Assembly: GCA_014238065.1 (NCBI GenBank)
Contig: JABABU010000007.1
Span: forward strand, 1-64,000
Origin: Actinomycetota bacterium
Lineage (GTDB): Bacteria; Actinomycetota; Acidimicrobiia; Acidimicrobiales; Poriferisodalaceae
Direction: 5' to 3'
Length of the DNA: 64,000 nucleotides
Shown: positions 34,183-42,343 of the stretch, one piece after another
Layout: each line of letters starts with the position of its first letter
How positions within the stretch are numbered: the stretch's first letter is position 1
Notes under the pieces: model-generated
What the model saw: the letters and a program-made list of their open reading frames with translations, nothing else
Databases searched by the model: none
What the model was told of the DNA's origin: nothing
Made by a program: the position numbers and the translations under genes

Positions 34183-34378
34183 TCGGGAGCATTCAGGTAC
34201 GGGAAGCGGCAAATTTCGAGAACGCGACCATCTTCAAGATGTCGCGGCACGTCAGACCGATGATGGGACTCGTCGAACAGCACGAGGGCTTTGGTGTCGG
34301 AGTCAACCAACTGTTGACATCGTTGCCCTCGAGATCCTCACCGGGCGATCTCGGGGAACTGGGTTCGATTGTCGAGCA
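34183..34378. other. Convergent gap between pobA and the reductive dehalogenase gene
   Basis: 196 bases. No terminator recognised. In the plus strand a frame (about 34199-34380) reads like protein, for example MSRHVRPMMGLVEQHEGFG, then continues only as antisense to the dehalogenase gene. It may be a relic of a gene end or chance. Confidence 0.3.
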
Positions 34379-36487
34379 TCATTTCTTCCCAGCTGCTGCC
34401 ACTCTTCGGCGCGCAGCCTCCGGTGATTCTGCATGGTCCCTACGCGCTACTGCTTCTTTGCGGATCAGCTTCACCGGAACGCCTATGGCATCACCTGGCG
34501 GGTTGAACCCAGCCTGGTACAGCGCCACCTTCTGCTTGCTGGCAATGCGGCCACCGTTCATATCGAGCTCACGGGCGTTCGTACCCTTGGATGGCTCGAT
34601 GGCTCGGCCATCCTTCCACTCGAGATCCCACCACCACTTCTTGATCGGGTTGATAGATCCGTTGCCGACCTTGTCATCCAGCATCGCGATCCACCGTCGG
34701 GTAAACGGCAGGTTGATGGCCGACCACAGAACCGATCGCTCAGCGAGCACACCTTCGATGTTGAATGGGCACGTCTTCATACACCGGCCGCAGGCCGCGC
34801 CCTTGAGGTTGCCGAGTCGGTATTTCGTGCACTTCTCCATGTCCGGCTTCCACATCTCGTAGCCGTTGAACATGATCTTGTCGCCGAACTCGATGGCTCC
34901 GCACGGGCACTCGCGGGCGCATTTCGTGCACTTGTTGCAGAAGTCCTGGAGGCCGAAATCGATGTGCTTGTCGGGCGTGATCGGCATGTCGGTGGTGACC
35001 ACGACCGACTTGAATCGCGGGCCGACGAACGGGTTGAGGACGAGCTCACCTATGCGACTCAGTTCGCCGAGGCCTGCGTGGAGCACGAGTGGGATGTGCA
35101 GCACGTCGCTCGACGCGTTCGTCTGACTGCGCGCGCCATATCCGAGCGAGCGGATGTGCTCCGCGATGATGCCCGCTATCTGAGCGCTGCGCATATACGC
35201 ACGCATCGACTGGGCCCCACTCACCCAGTCGTCTCCGCTGGCTCCTTCCATCGTTTCGTATCCCTGATCGAGCAGGATCACGATCGCGTTCCGGTGGTAC
35301 GGATCGATGACACTGCCGTCACCCCGATGCGAGTACCAGGCGTATTCGGGGACTTCACACACACCAACCATGTCGCTACCGAGGTGATGAGCCAGCGCCT
35401 TGAGAGCGTCACTGTTTCGGCTGGGGTCGGTGGTCGAAGGATGAACCTCCGGCGCGACGTCGCCGTCCTGGAATGGCACCATGCTGCGAATCTGCTGGAT
35501 GTAGGACTGTGCCTGCGGGGTCTTGTATGCAAAGACCTTCACGTCCTCTGCGAATTTCGGGCCCATGTCGCCGTTCGCAGCCCGTGGGAACCCGCCCGCC
35601 CGCACCGGTACACGCGGTACCTCGTCCTCGATGATCAACGTGGTCGGCTCGTCGACCCGTTTGATCTTCTCCATGGGGTAGCGACCCTTGTGCAACGGAC
35701 GATGATCCCCATTGAGTCGACCGATTCGGGCTCGCGTGCCGCCGCGGCCCAACAGCCAGCCGAACCCGTCGGTCGACCGCAGTCGGTCGACGATTCCCCG
35801 TCGAGCCAGCGGTGCATCGGGAGCGACGGGCGCGTTCGTGGTGACGACTGAAAGACCGAAACCAGTTCCGAGGTACGGCGCCAGAAGCTCACCGTCGACA
35901 ACTTCGACCAGGCCCACCTGAAGAGCGACCCGACCCAGATCGACGTCGGACGTCATCGCCGTGTGAGCGGTCGCGTCGAACCCGAGGTTTCGCAGGTACG
36001 AGGCAGTGATCGTCGACAGCTCGGCCGCCCTGATGTCGGCATTGGCCTGCCGAGTCCCGTCGATCCACTCGTCGCCAGGTTGAGGCTTGCGATTCTTCCG
36101 ACTGAAGGCGACAAGTGTCACGACCGCGTTCCGGTGAGGTGCCTTCCCCCCTGTCCATGCTTCGTCAGGAACGAGGCCACAGCCGACCATGTCTGCGTCG
36201 AGGAAGTAGAGACCCGACTTCAGGTTCTTCGCAACCTCGACCGGGTCGGTGGTGACAGGAGCCTCAGGTGCGATCTCGCCAGTCCTGCGTTGGTCGAAGA
36301 GGTCGAAGTACGTCGCAAAGGCACTGTCGACCGCGAGTTCGCCAGGCTCCGCGTTCTCGCGTGGCGACTCCGGCACTGCCCCGTTCAGCCCCGGCGGCTG
36401 GGAGCCGGGATCGCCGATCCGCTTCAATCGTTCGAGCGGATATGGACCGAGGTGCACAGGCCGCTTCTTGTGAGAGAACAACTTCAT
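34379..36487 (-). CDS. Reductive dehalogenase, cytosolic NpRdhA/BhbA-like, with internal duplication
   Basis: 702 aa. The C-terminal half is a RdhA catalytic domain: a cobalamin-type region around MRAYMRSAQIAGIIAEHIRS and HAGLGELSRIGELVLNPFVG, then two 4Fe-4S sets: Cys517, 520, 523 and 527 (FCNKCTKCARECP) and Cys553, 566, 569 and 573 (ACGRCMKTCPFN). The N-terminal half repeats the fold without clusters: GPYPLERLKR matches GRYPMEKIKR, and DADMVGCGLVPDEAW matches SDMVGVCEVPEYAW. No twin-arginine signal and no RdhB anchor gene, so it is cytosolic like the aerobic catabolic enzymes that debrominate 3,5-dibromo-4-hydroxybenzoate. Neighbouring pobA suits that product. The electron donor is not encoded nearby. 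Confidence 0.88.
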   Translation of the reverse strand: MKLFSHKKRPVHLGPYPLERLKRIGDPGSQPPGLNGAVPESPRENAEPGELAVDSAFATYFDLFDQRRTGEIAPEAPVTTDPVEVAKNLKSGLYFLDADMVGCGLVPDEAWTGGKAPHRNAVVTLVAFSRKNRKPQPGDEWIDGTRQANADIRAAELSTITASYLRNLGFDATAHTAMTSDVDLGRVALQVGLVEVVDGELLAPYLGTGFGLSVVTTNAPVAPDAPLARRGIVDRLRSTDGFGWLLGRGGTRARIGRLNGDHRPLHKGRYPMEKIKRVDEPTTLIIEDEVPRVPVRAGGFPRAANGDMGPKFAEDVKVFAYKTPQAQSYIQQIRSMVPFQDGDVAPEVHPSTTDPSRNSDALKALAHHLGSDMVGVCEVPEYAWYSHRGDGSVIDPYHRNAIVILLDQGYETMEGASGDDWVSGAQSMRAYMRSAQIAGIIAEHIRSLGYGARSQTNASSDVLHIPLVLHAGLGELSRIGELVLNPFVGPRFKSVVVTTDMPITPDKHIDFGLQDFCNKCTKCARECPCGAIEFGDKIMFNGYEMWKPDMEKCTKYRLGNLKGAACGRCMKTCPFNIEGVLAERSVLWSAINLPFTRRWIAMLDDKVGNGSINPIKKWWWDLEWKDGRAIEPSKGTNARELDMNGGRIASKQKVALYQAGFNPPGDAIGVPVKLIRKEAVARRDHAESPEAARRRVAAAGKK

Positions 36488-36641
36488 CTCAGGTCATGAC
36501 CCTCCCCCACGCTCCCGAACTGGCGCGCCACCGCACCGTATCGGTACGCCGGCACACCAATCCACCATGTGTCGACCACCATCCCGGCAACAGCGCGGGA
36601 TACTGGCGCGACCTCGACCGGCCACCTGGAACACTGGGGAG

Positions 36642-38198
36642 ATGCCTCGCCCGAACGTACTCCTGATCATGACCGATCAACATCGTCCAGACCACACGGG
36701 CTTCGGCGGCAACTCGACCGTCCAGACACCGACGCTCGACGATTTGGCAGCGCGGAGCATGGTATTCAGCCACGCGTTCGTGTCGAATCCGCTCTGCCAG
36801 CCCAATCGCTGCTCGATCATGACCGGCCGATACCCATCGGTCCACGGCACACGCCACAACGGGATCGCCCTTGACTGGCGCGCCAACACCTTCGTGAAGC
36901 GGCTCAGGAGCGACGGATACAGAACCGGTCTGGTGGGCAAGGGCCACCTTCAGAACTTCGGACTGGCGCCAGACCTCGCCAAGAAGATGTTCGACCAACG
37001 GTTCTCCGAACAGGCCATCGACGACGGCATGCCTCCTGGCTGGGATCACCTCGAACACATCGACCGGCACCTCCGCGAAGAGGTCGAGTATCCGGACGAC
37101 TACTACGGCTTCGACCACGTCGAGATCGTGGTTGACCATGGCGACCGATGCAGCGGCCACTACATCGGTTGGCTTCGGGACAACGGCTGTGACTGGCGCA
37201 ACATCAGAGGTTCTGAGAACGCGGCCGAGGTGTACTCCGGCTGGGGTGAAGTCCGGAAACCATCGATGCCAGAAGAGCTTTACCCGACGAGTTACGTCAC
37301 CGAGCGATCTGTTTCGTGGATCGAGCAGAGGTCCGGCGACGAAGAGCCGTGGTTCCTCCAGTGCTCGTACCCGGATCCGCACCATCCGTTCACGCCGCCA
37401 GGCAGGTACTGGGATATGTATGACCCTGCCGACATGGACATACCTGTGACGTTCAACGACCCACACACGGCGTCGGCGCCGCACCTTCAGCGACTGATGG
37501 AGGTCCGCGGTCAACTCGACGAGTCGCCGAAACTCAAGTCGCTCAACGAAGACCAGTTCCGCCATGCGTGCGCCGCCCAGTTCGGCGCCATCACCATGGT
37601 CGACGACGGCATCGCCAAGGTACTGGCCTCTCTCGAGGCTTCTGGCCAAGCCGACAACACGGTGGTCATCTTCACGTCGGACCATGGCGACATGTTCGGT
37701 GACCACGGCCTCATCTTGAAGATGTTCGCCCACTACGACGGCTGCATCAGGGTGCCGTTCACGATCTCCGGCCCTGGCATCGATGCCGGGAAGAGCAACT
37801 CTCTCATCTGCTCGCTGGACCTCGGCGACACGATTCTCGACCTGTGCGACGTCGACGGCTACTACGGCTCGCAGGGGAAGAGCCTCGTACCGGTGCTCGA
37901 TGATCCGACAATCGAGTTACGTGACGACATCCTCATCGAGGAGGACCAGATTCGCGACGGCTTGAACGCCGGCGTCCAGCCACGCATGCGGACGCTGATC
38001 ACGAAGGACGCCAGGATCACCAGATACCAGAACCTCGATCGCCACGATCTCTACGACCTCGACAACGACCCAGACGAGTGCGAGAACAAGTGGCTCGACA
38101 GCGACGCCACTTCACTGCGGCGCGAGATGAGCGACCGCCTCACCGAATCGATGATCGCCCACGCCAGCCCGAGCTTCCGCCCCACCTACATCGCGTAA
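36642..38198 (+). CDS. Type I sulfatase
   Basis: 518 aa alkaline-phosphatase-superfamily hydrolase. The formylglycine site is Cys52 in LCQPNRCSIMTGRYPSVHGT (CxPxR). The metal-binding N-terminus NVLLIMTDQHRPD and the second metal block VVIFTSDHGDMFGDHGL are intact. No signal peptide, so cytoplasmic. ATG at 36642 with GGGGAG just before it. Divergent from the reductive dehalogenase over 154 bp containing an ATCCCG/CGGGAT inverted repeat (36581-36586, 36596-36601). Substrate unknown: sulfated phenols or sugars, choline sulfate and phosphonates are all possible for the group. Confidence 0.9.
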   Translation: MPRPNVLLIMTDQHRPDHTGFGGNSTVQTPTLDDLAARSMVFSHAFVSNPLCQPNRCSIMTGRYPSVHGTRHNGIALDWRANTFVKRLRSDGYRTGLVGKGHLQNFGLAPDLAKKMFDQRFSEQAIDDGMPPGWDHLEHIDRHLREEVEYPDDYYGFDHVEIVVDHGDRCSGHYIGWLRDNGCDWRNIRGSENAAEVYSGWGEVRKPSMPEELYPTSYVTERSVSWIEQRSGDEEPWFLQCSYPDPHHPFTPPGRYWDMYDPADMDIPVTFNDPHTASAPHLQRLMEVRGQLDESPKLKSLNEDQFRHACAAQFGAITMVDDGIAKVLASLEASGQADNTVVIFTSDHGDMFGDHGLILKMFAHYDGCIRVPFTISGPGIDAGKSNSLICSLDLGDTILDLCDVDGYYGSQGKSLVPVLDDPTIELRDDILIEEDQIRDGLNAGVQPRMRTLITKDARITRYQNLDRHDLYDLDNDPDECENKWLDSDATSLRREMSDRLTESMIAHASPSFRPTYIA

Positions 38199-38248
38199 AA
38201 GACCAAACACTCGATCGAGGCCCTGGCGGTGACAACGGCCGGCCCTTG

Positions 38249-39100
38249 TTACTTCCGATGCGCTTCGTAGACGATCGGGTAGCGACGACTCGTCAAGGGG
38301 GCGCCGATTTCGAAAGGTTGGTCCTCTTCGGGGAGCAGGGCCGGGTCTTGGAACACACCCCGTCGCAGCACGAGGCGGGCATCGTCACCGACGTACCTGG
38401 CTGAGTACGCGACCCGCCGATCGGTCAGCGATCGGTTCCCACCCGACGAGTGCACGATCCTCGTGCTGAACAGCACGGCATCGCCTGCCTCGTAGCTGAA
38501 CTCGATCACGCCGTGTTGCTCGGGATTTTCGTGAAACGGCGGGGCCTGATGTTCATGAAACAGATCGCGAACGTCGATGGCATGGGAGGCAAGTTCACCC
38601 AGGTCGCCAACCATCGGTGAGCCGTCGAATCCGAGAGGCGGATAGAAGCGCTGCTCGGTATGGGTGCCGCGCACAAACTTGAGGGCAGATGACTCCGGTG
38701 TGCAGTCGACGAGGCTGAGCCAGATCGACACGACATGCTGACCGTCGACCGGCCAGAAGGGCAGGTCTTGATGCCAGTAGTGGTCGTCGACGGGCGTGTT
38801 GGGCTCGAAGACGAACATGTGGTCGAAGAAGAATCGTGCGCTCGAAGATCCCATGGCCCGCGCCACGTTCTCACCCAACACCGGGTCGAGCAGATAGTCA
38901 CGCAGCTCTGGGACACCGAGGCCGAAGGCACGGTCAGAGTGATAGTGCGACTTCGTCACCCATCGTCCCGGGTTGGCGACCTGCTCGTCGAGCGCCACCA
39001 GCATCGCCGCCACCTGCTCCGCGTCGATGAAGCCGGGAAGCTTCGCCACACCGTCTGCTCGGTATCTGGCAAGTTCGTCGTTGGTGATATGGCGAATCAC
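38249..39100 (-). CDS. Phytanoyl-CoA dioxygenase (PhyH) family protein
   Basis: 283 aa. Iron site His110/Asp112 (HYWHQDLPF) plus a distal His near 222 (RIVHSSGGNRS) and the following RRVAYSARYVG Arg for 2-oxoglutarate. The full-length family core is present. The ATG at 39100 overlaps by 4 bases the stop of the small sulfatase relic upstream, so it may be translated from that relic's transcript. Convergent with the intact sulfatase gene. Substrate unknown. Confidence 0.89.
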   Translation of the reverse strand: MIRHITNDELARYRADGVAKLPGFIDAEQVAAMLVALDEQVANPGRWVTKSHYHSDRAFGLGVPELRDYLLDPVLGENVARAMGSSSARFFFDHMFVFEPNTPVDDHYWHQDLPFWPVDGQHVVSIWLSLVDCTPESSALKFVRGTHTEQRFYPPLGFDGSPMVGDLGELASHAIDVRDLFHEHQAPPFHENPEQHGVIEFSYEAGDAVLFSTRIVHSSGGNRSLTDRRVAYSARYVGDDARLVLRRGVFQDPALLPEEDQPFEIGAPLTSRRYPIVYEAHRK

Positions 39101-39321
39101 GATCCAACTCCTACGCGAGCAATCTCGATCATCTCCTCACTCGGCACCGAATACCCGCCGAGCATGTCGCCGAGTTCGTTGGAGAGGATCGCGATGGTGT
39201 CTTCGACCATACCGGTTGTTGCAAGCGCATCGATATTCGGTCTCCGCGCATGATCATCCCCACCACACCCGAGCACGAACATGTTGTGTTGATCCGAGGT
39301 GATGACAGGAACGTTCCCCAT
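39097..39321 (-). pseudogene. Sulfatase relic with a large internal in-frame deletion
   Basis: 74 codons. Residues 1-40 match the N-terminus of type I sulfatases (VITSDQHNMFVLGCGGD, then RPNIDALATTGM; compare LIMTDQHRPDHTGFGGN in the intact gene at 36642). Residue 41 onward (EDTIAILSNELGDMLGGYS) matches the second metal block far downstream in sulfatases (NTVVIFTSDHGDMFGDHG). The formylglycine cysteine and several hundred residues between are missing, so it cannot be an active sulfatase. The reading frame is kept and couples to the PhyH gene downstream. Confidence 0.65.
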
Positions 39322-39389
39322 GAGCTCAAACTAGAGGTCGATGTGCTCGGACTGGAAGACTGGTGAATCACACACAGGAGGTGATGCCA

Positions 39390-40541
39390 ATGCCCTATGC
39401 GCAGGGCAGGACGTACTTCGACGCCGATAGTCACATCATGGAGCGACCCGACTTCATCCGCGACTACGCGGACGACGAACTGAAGACCAAGCTGGCGCCG
39501 ATCGTCGGCGGAAATCAGGGCAAGACATCGACTGGCTTCACTGAGATCATTCGACGAGAAGGCCACGCCGAAGACAAGGTCGCCCAGATGGTCGCCCTTG
39601 GCGACCAGCTCATCTCAGGACCGAAGGGCTACCAGGCGCTCGGAGCCTTCAACCGTGAAGAGCGAACGATGGCCCTCGATCAGCTCGGCTTTCACAAGCA
39701 GCTGGTCTTCACGACGTTCAGCCCAGGGCACGCACTGCATCATCCCGACACCGATGTCATGTACGGAGCGGCCGAGGCTCACAACAGAGCCATGTCCGAC
39801 TTCTGTGAGAACGACGACCGCCTCATGGGCGTCGGCATGCTCCCGCTCGAGGACCCCGCCTGTGCCCTGACCGCTGCCGCACAGATCATCGACCTCGGCC
39901 TGGCCGCGGCCTGGGTCGCACATCGCGACTGCGGAGGTCGGTCGCCCGGCCACGACGATCTCGATCCCGTGTGGGCCCTACTTGCAGACGCCCAGGTCCC
40001 CTTCGTTCTACATGTCGGAGGCCACCCGCTGCAGTTGCCCACGGCATGGATGAACACCGGTCGGCCCACTCCCGCCGACTGGCAGGGCGGCGGCGAGAAC
40101 GTGCGCGGCAAGGACATGATCGCCCTGCACCACAACGTCGAACTCTTTCTCGGCGCCATGATCTTCGACGGCGTGTTCGAACGGCACCGCGCGCTGAGAG
40201 GCGCTGCAGTCGAACTCGGAGCCGGGTGGGTTCCGAGCTGGTTACGCCGCCTCGAATGGTCGGCAGCGATCTGGAAAAAGGAACCTGAACTCGGCTCGCT
40301 GAGCAGGACACCGACCGCGATCGTCAGCGAGCACCTCGCATTTACGCCCTATGTGTACGAGGACGTCGGCGAACTCATCCGCGAGTCGCACGCAGGGCTG
40401 TATCTCTTCTCGAGTGACTACCCGCACCACGAGGGAAGCAAGAACCCGATCGAGCGCTTCGAGGGCTTCCTAGATGGCGCATCGGACGACGACAAGTCAA
40501 AGTTCTACAGTGAGAACTTCGAGCGAATCTTTGGGGACTGA
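39390..40541 (+). CDS. Amidohydrolase family protein (ACMSD-like TIM barrel)
   Basis: 383 aa. The metal-binding start FDADSHIME, the barrel strand FVLHVGGHPLQLP and the C-terminal FSSDYPHHEGSKNPIERFEG are the marks of amidohydrolase-2 proteins, which decarboxylate or hydrolyse aromatic and ring-opened acids. The ATG at 39390 lies 5 bases after AGGAGGTGA (39376-39384), the best ribosome binding site in the region. It is first in a compact run: 1 base before the deiodinase-like selenoprotein and then the TauD gene. A role on the deiodinated or ring-opened product is inference. Confidence 0.88.
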   Translation: MPYAQGRTYFDADSHIMERPDFIRDYADDELKTKLAPIVGGNQGKTSTGFTEIIRREGHAEDKVAQMVALGDQLISGPKGYQALGAFNREERTMALDQLGFHKQLVFTTFSPGHALHHPDTDVMYGAAEAHNRAMSDFCENDDRLMGVGMLPLEDPACALTAAAQIIDLGLAAAWVAHRDCGGRSPGHDDLDPVWALLADAQVPFVLHVGGHPLQLPTAWMNTGRPTPADWQGGGENVRGKDMIALHHNVELFLGAMIFDGVFERHRALRGAAVELGAGWVPSWLRRLEWSAAIWKKEPELGSLSRTPTAIVSEHLAFTPYVYEDVGELIRESHAGLYLFSSDYPHHEGSKNPIERFEGFLDGASDDDKSKFYSENFERIFGD

Positions 40542-40542
40542 C

Positions 40543-41229
40543 GTGACCGACACCGAACCGAAGGCCACCGCCTCAGGCCCCGATCCAGCGGACATCGAGG
40601 CGATGGTCGCGCAGTTCACGCCGGCCGACTCGGCCATGACCTACACCGAGGTCCATGCACTCGAGCGAACCAGGCAACTACGGACTGCCGACGTTGAAGC
40701 CGGCGACGAGGCTCCCGACTTCGAGCTGCCGGTGTTCGATTTCTCAACAGGAGCCAGAGTCGAGACCGATGAGGTCTTCCACCTTCAGAGCGTCGCCGCG
40801 AACACCCCCGTCGCTCTGATATTCGGTAGCTACACCTGACCTCCTTTCCGGCGCCAGTTGGGCGCCCTCCACGACATGGCCGCCAAGTACGACGGTCAGA
40901 TCCGATTCCTCGTCGTCTACATCTGCGAAGCCCATCCCACAGATGGATGGCAGGTCGACATGAACATCGACGACAACGTACTGTTCGCCGATCCCACGTC
41001 CGATGAAGAGCGGGTCGAAGTCGCCACAGCATGCGCGTTGCGTCTGAACATCGACATGCCCGTCGTCATCGATCCGATCGACGACCGCCTGGCCTCCGCG
41101 TACGGTGCGCTGCCCGATCGCTTGTACCTCGTAGGCACCGATGGCCGGATCACGTTCCAGGGCGACGAAGGGCCGTGGGGATTCAATCCACAGGACCTCG
41201 AAGCCGCCATCGCGTCAGCGATCGGCTGA
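40543..41229 (+). CDS. Iodothyronine deiodinase-like selenoprotein (in-frame UGA at 40837-40839)
   Basis: 228 aa with selenocysteine at position 99. Two open segments, 40543-40836 and 40840-41229, lie in the same frame, split by a single TGA. Read through, they give IFGSYTUPPFRRQLGALHD and FLVVYICEAHPTDGW, which parallel the vertebrate deiodinase active site (FGSCTUP) and the following EAHxxDGW block; Glu129 and His131 are kept. The fold is thioredoxin-like. No membrane segment at the N-terminus, unlike animal enzymes, so cytosolic. GTG start 1 base after the amidohydrolase; TauD follows after 4 bases. Family role: reductive removal of iodine from aromatic rings. A frameshift-free sequencing artefact or pseudogene is the alternative, judged unlikely. 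Confidence 0.85.
40850..40866 (+). promoter_or_regulatory. Candidate bacterial SECIS hairpin
   Basis: GGCGCC (40850-40855), loop AGTTG (40856-40860), GGCGCC (40861-40866): a 6-bp perfect stem whose apical loop begins 16 bases after the UGA. The loop has G in its second position followed by U. Known bacterial SECIS elements need a short upper stem, a G in the first two loop positions and a UGA-to-loop distance of about 16-37 bases, so this fits at the lower limit. It lies inside the coding sequence, as bacterial SECIS elements do. Confidence 0.6.
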
Positions 41230-41233
41230 CGTC

Positions 41234-42163
41234 GTGAAGGCGGTCCGTATCGGACCAGTTCTCGGAGCCAGCGTCACCGACGTCGATCTGTCAGATCTCT
41301 CCGACGCCGGGGCTCGTGAGATCGAAACGCTGCTGGCCGAACACGAGGTGCTCGTGTTTCCCCACCAACCGATCTCGGCAGAGGCCCAGCTCCGCTTCGG
41401 ACGGTTGTTCGGGGCGTTGGCGGTGTCGCCGTTTTCCCCGACCGCAGCCGAGGCGCCGGAACTTATCGTTCTCGACTACTCGAAGGACACGTCTCCTCCA
41501 CTCACCGACATCTGGCATGCCGATGAGACCTATAGACCAGCTCCGCCGAAGTTCACGATTCTGAAGGCGATCATCACACCCGAGCTCGGCGGCGACACGA
41601 TGTTCTGCTCGATGCGAGCCGCGTACGAGGGCCTGAGCGACCGGCTGCAACGTCTCATCGCTGGCCTGACCGCACACCACGGGTTCGGACGGTTCGCCAA
41701 AATGTTCGCCGGCGACTCGGAAGGGATGAAGCGCCTCCACGCCGTCGAGGAGGAGTTCCCCCACCCGAGCCATCCTGTGGTGTCGGTCCATCCGTTCACC
41801 GGCAAACGAGTCCTGTACGTCAACCGACACTTCACCGAACACATCAACGAGTTACCAGACGACGAGGGTCGAGCCATCCTCGAACTGCTGATCCAGCAGA
41901 CCACGCGACCCGAACATCAGCTACGCGTGTCGTGGGACCCTGGGACCCTCGTCATGTGGGACAACCGATCGGTGCAACATTACGCACCGCACGACTACTG
42001 GCCGCAGCGCCGCCGCATGGAACGCGTGACCGTCGAGGGCAACCCACCCATTCCTGACGGCGAAGACGGAGCCGTCACCTGGAGCCCCGTTCGAGTCGAG
42101 GACGTCACCCAACCCGACCGGCCCGACCTCGAAACCCCGCGCCGTCCCCACGAACGCCCTTAG
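41234..42163 (+). CDS. TauD/TfdA family dioxygenase
   Basis: 309 aa. Iron ligands His95/Asp97 (DIWHADETYR), a distal His in SVQHYAPHDYW and the 2-oxoglutarate Arg in RRRMERVT. The GTG at 41234 is used, 4 bases after the selenoprotein stop; the frame is open upstream only as a shadow of that gene. The organisation suggests co-transcription with the amidohydrolase and the deiodinase-like gene. The C-terminus carries a Pro/Asp-rich extension of about 30 residues. Substrate unknown. Confidence 0.89.
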   Translation: MKAVRIGPVLGASVTDVDLSDLSDAGAREIETLLAEHEVLVFPHQPISAEAQLRFGRLFGALAVSPFSPTAAEAPELIVLDYSKDTSPPLTDIWHADETYRPAPPKFTILKAIITPELGGDTMFCSMRAAYEGLSDRLQRLIAGLTAHHGFGRFAKMFAGDSEGMKRLHAVEEEFPHPSHPVVSVHPFTGKRVLYVNRHFTEHINELPDDEGRAILELLIQQTTRPEHQLRVSWDPGTLVMWDNRSVQHYAPHDYWPQRRRMERVTVEGNPPIPDGEDGAVTWSPVRVEDVTQPDRPDLETPRRPHERP

Positions 42164-42190
42164 CGCAATCGGTGTCAGAGCCAGATTGCG
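42164..42190 (+). terminator. Hairpin just after the TauD stop codon
   Basis: CGCAATC (42164-42170) and GATTGCG (42184-42190) form a 7-bp perfect stem with a 13-base loop starting directly after the stop codon. No U-run follows, so intrinsic termination is uncertain. The rest of the gap to 42343 shows nothing I can name. Confidence 0.35.
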
Positions 42191-42343
42191 TTCACGCTGG
42201 CCGACTACGGCCCGACATGTGCGCGATGGCCGTCAGCCGACTGGGCGTCCACTCCGCAGAGGCCGAACGTACGAAGTGAGGACGAGGGGTCAGACCAGAA
42301 GTCCCATTGCGACCTGCGCCCGCCCTCGGCTCCTGTGGCTCGA

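Noticed and set aside
34433-35851. Long plus-strand open frame opposite the reductive dehalogenase
   Set aside because: Antisense to a gene with intact cluster motifs; composition is that of a shadow frame.
36489-37733. Minus-strand open frame opposite the sulfatase
   Set aside because: Antisense to the formylglycine and metal motifs; no family resemblance.
40837-40839. In-frame stop as evidence of a pseudogene or two separate genes
   Set aside because: The downstream half has no start or ribosome binding site suited to it, and the joined protein matches the deiodinase selenocysteine site residue for residue, so recoding is the better reading.
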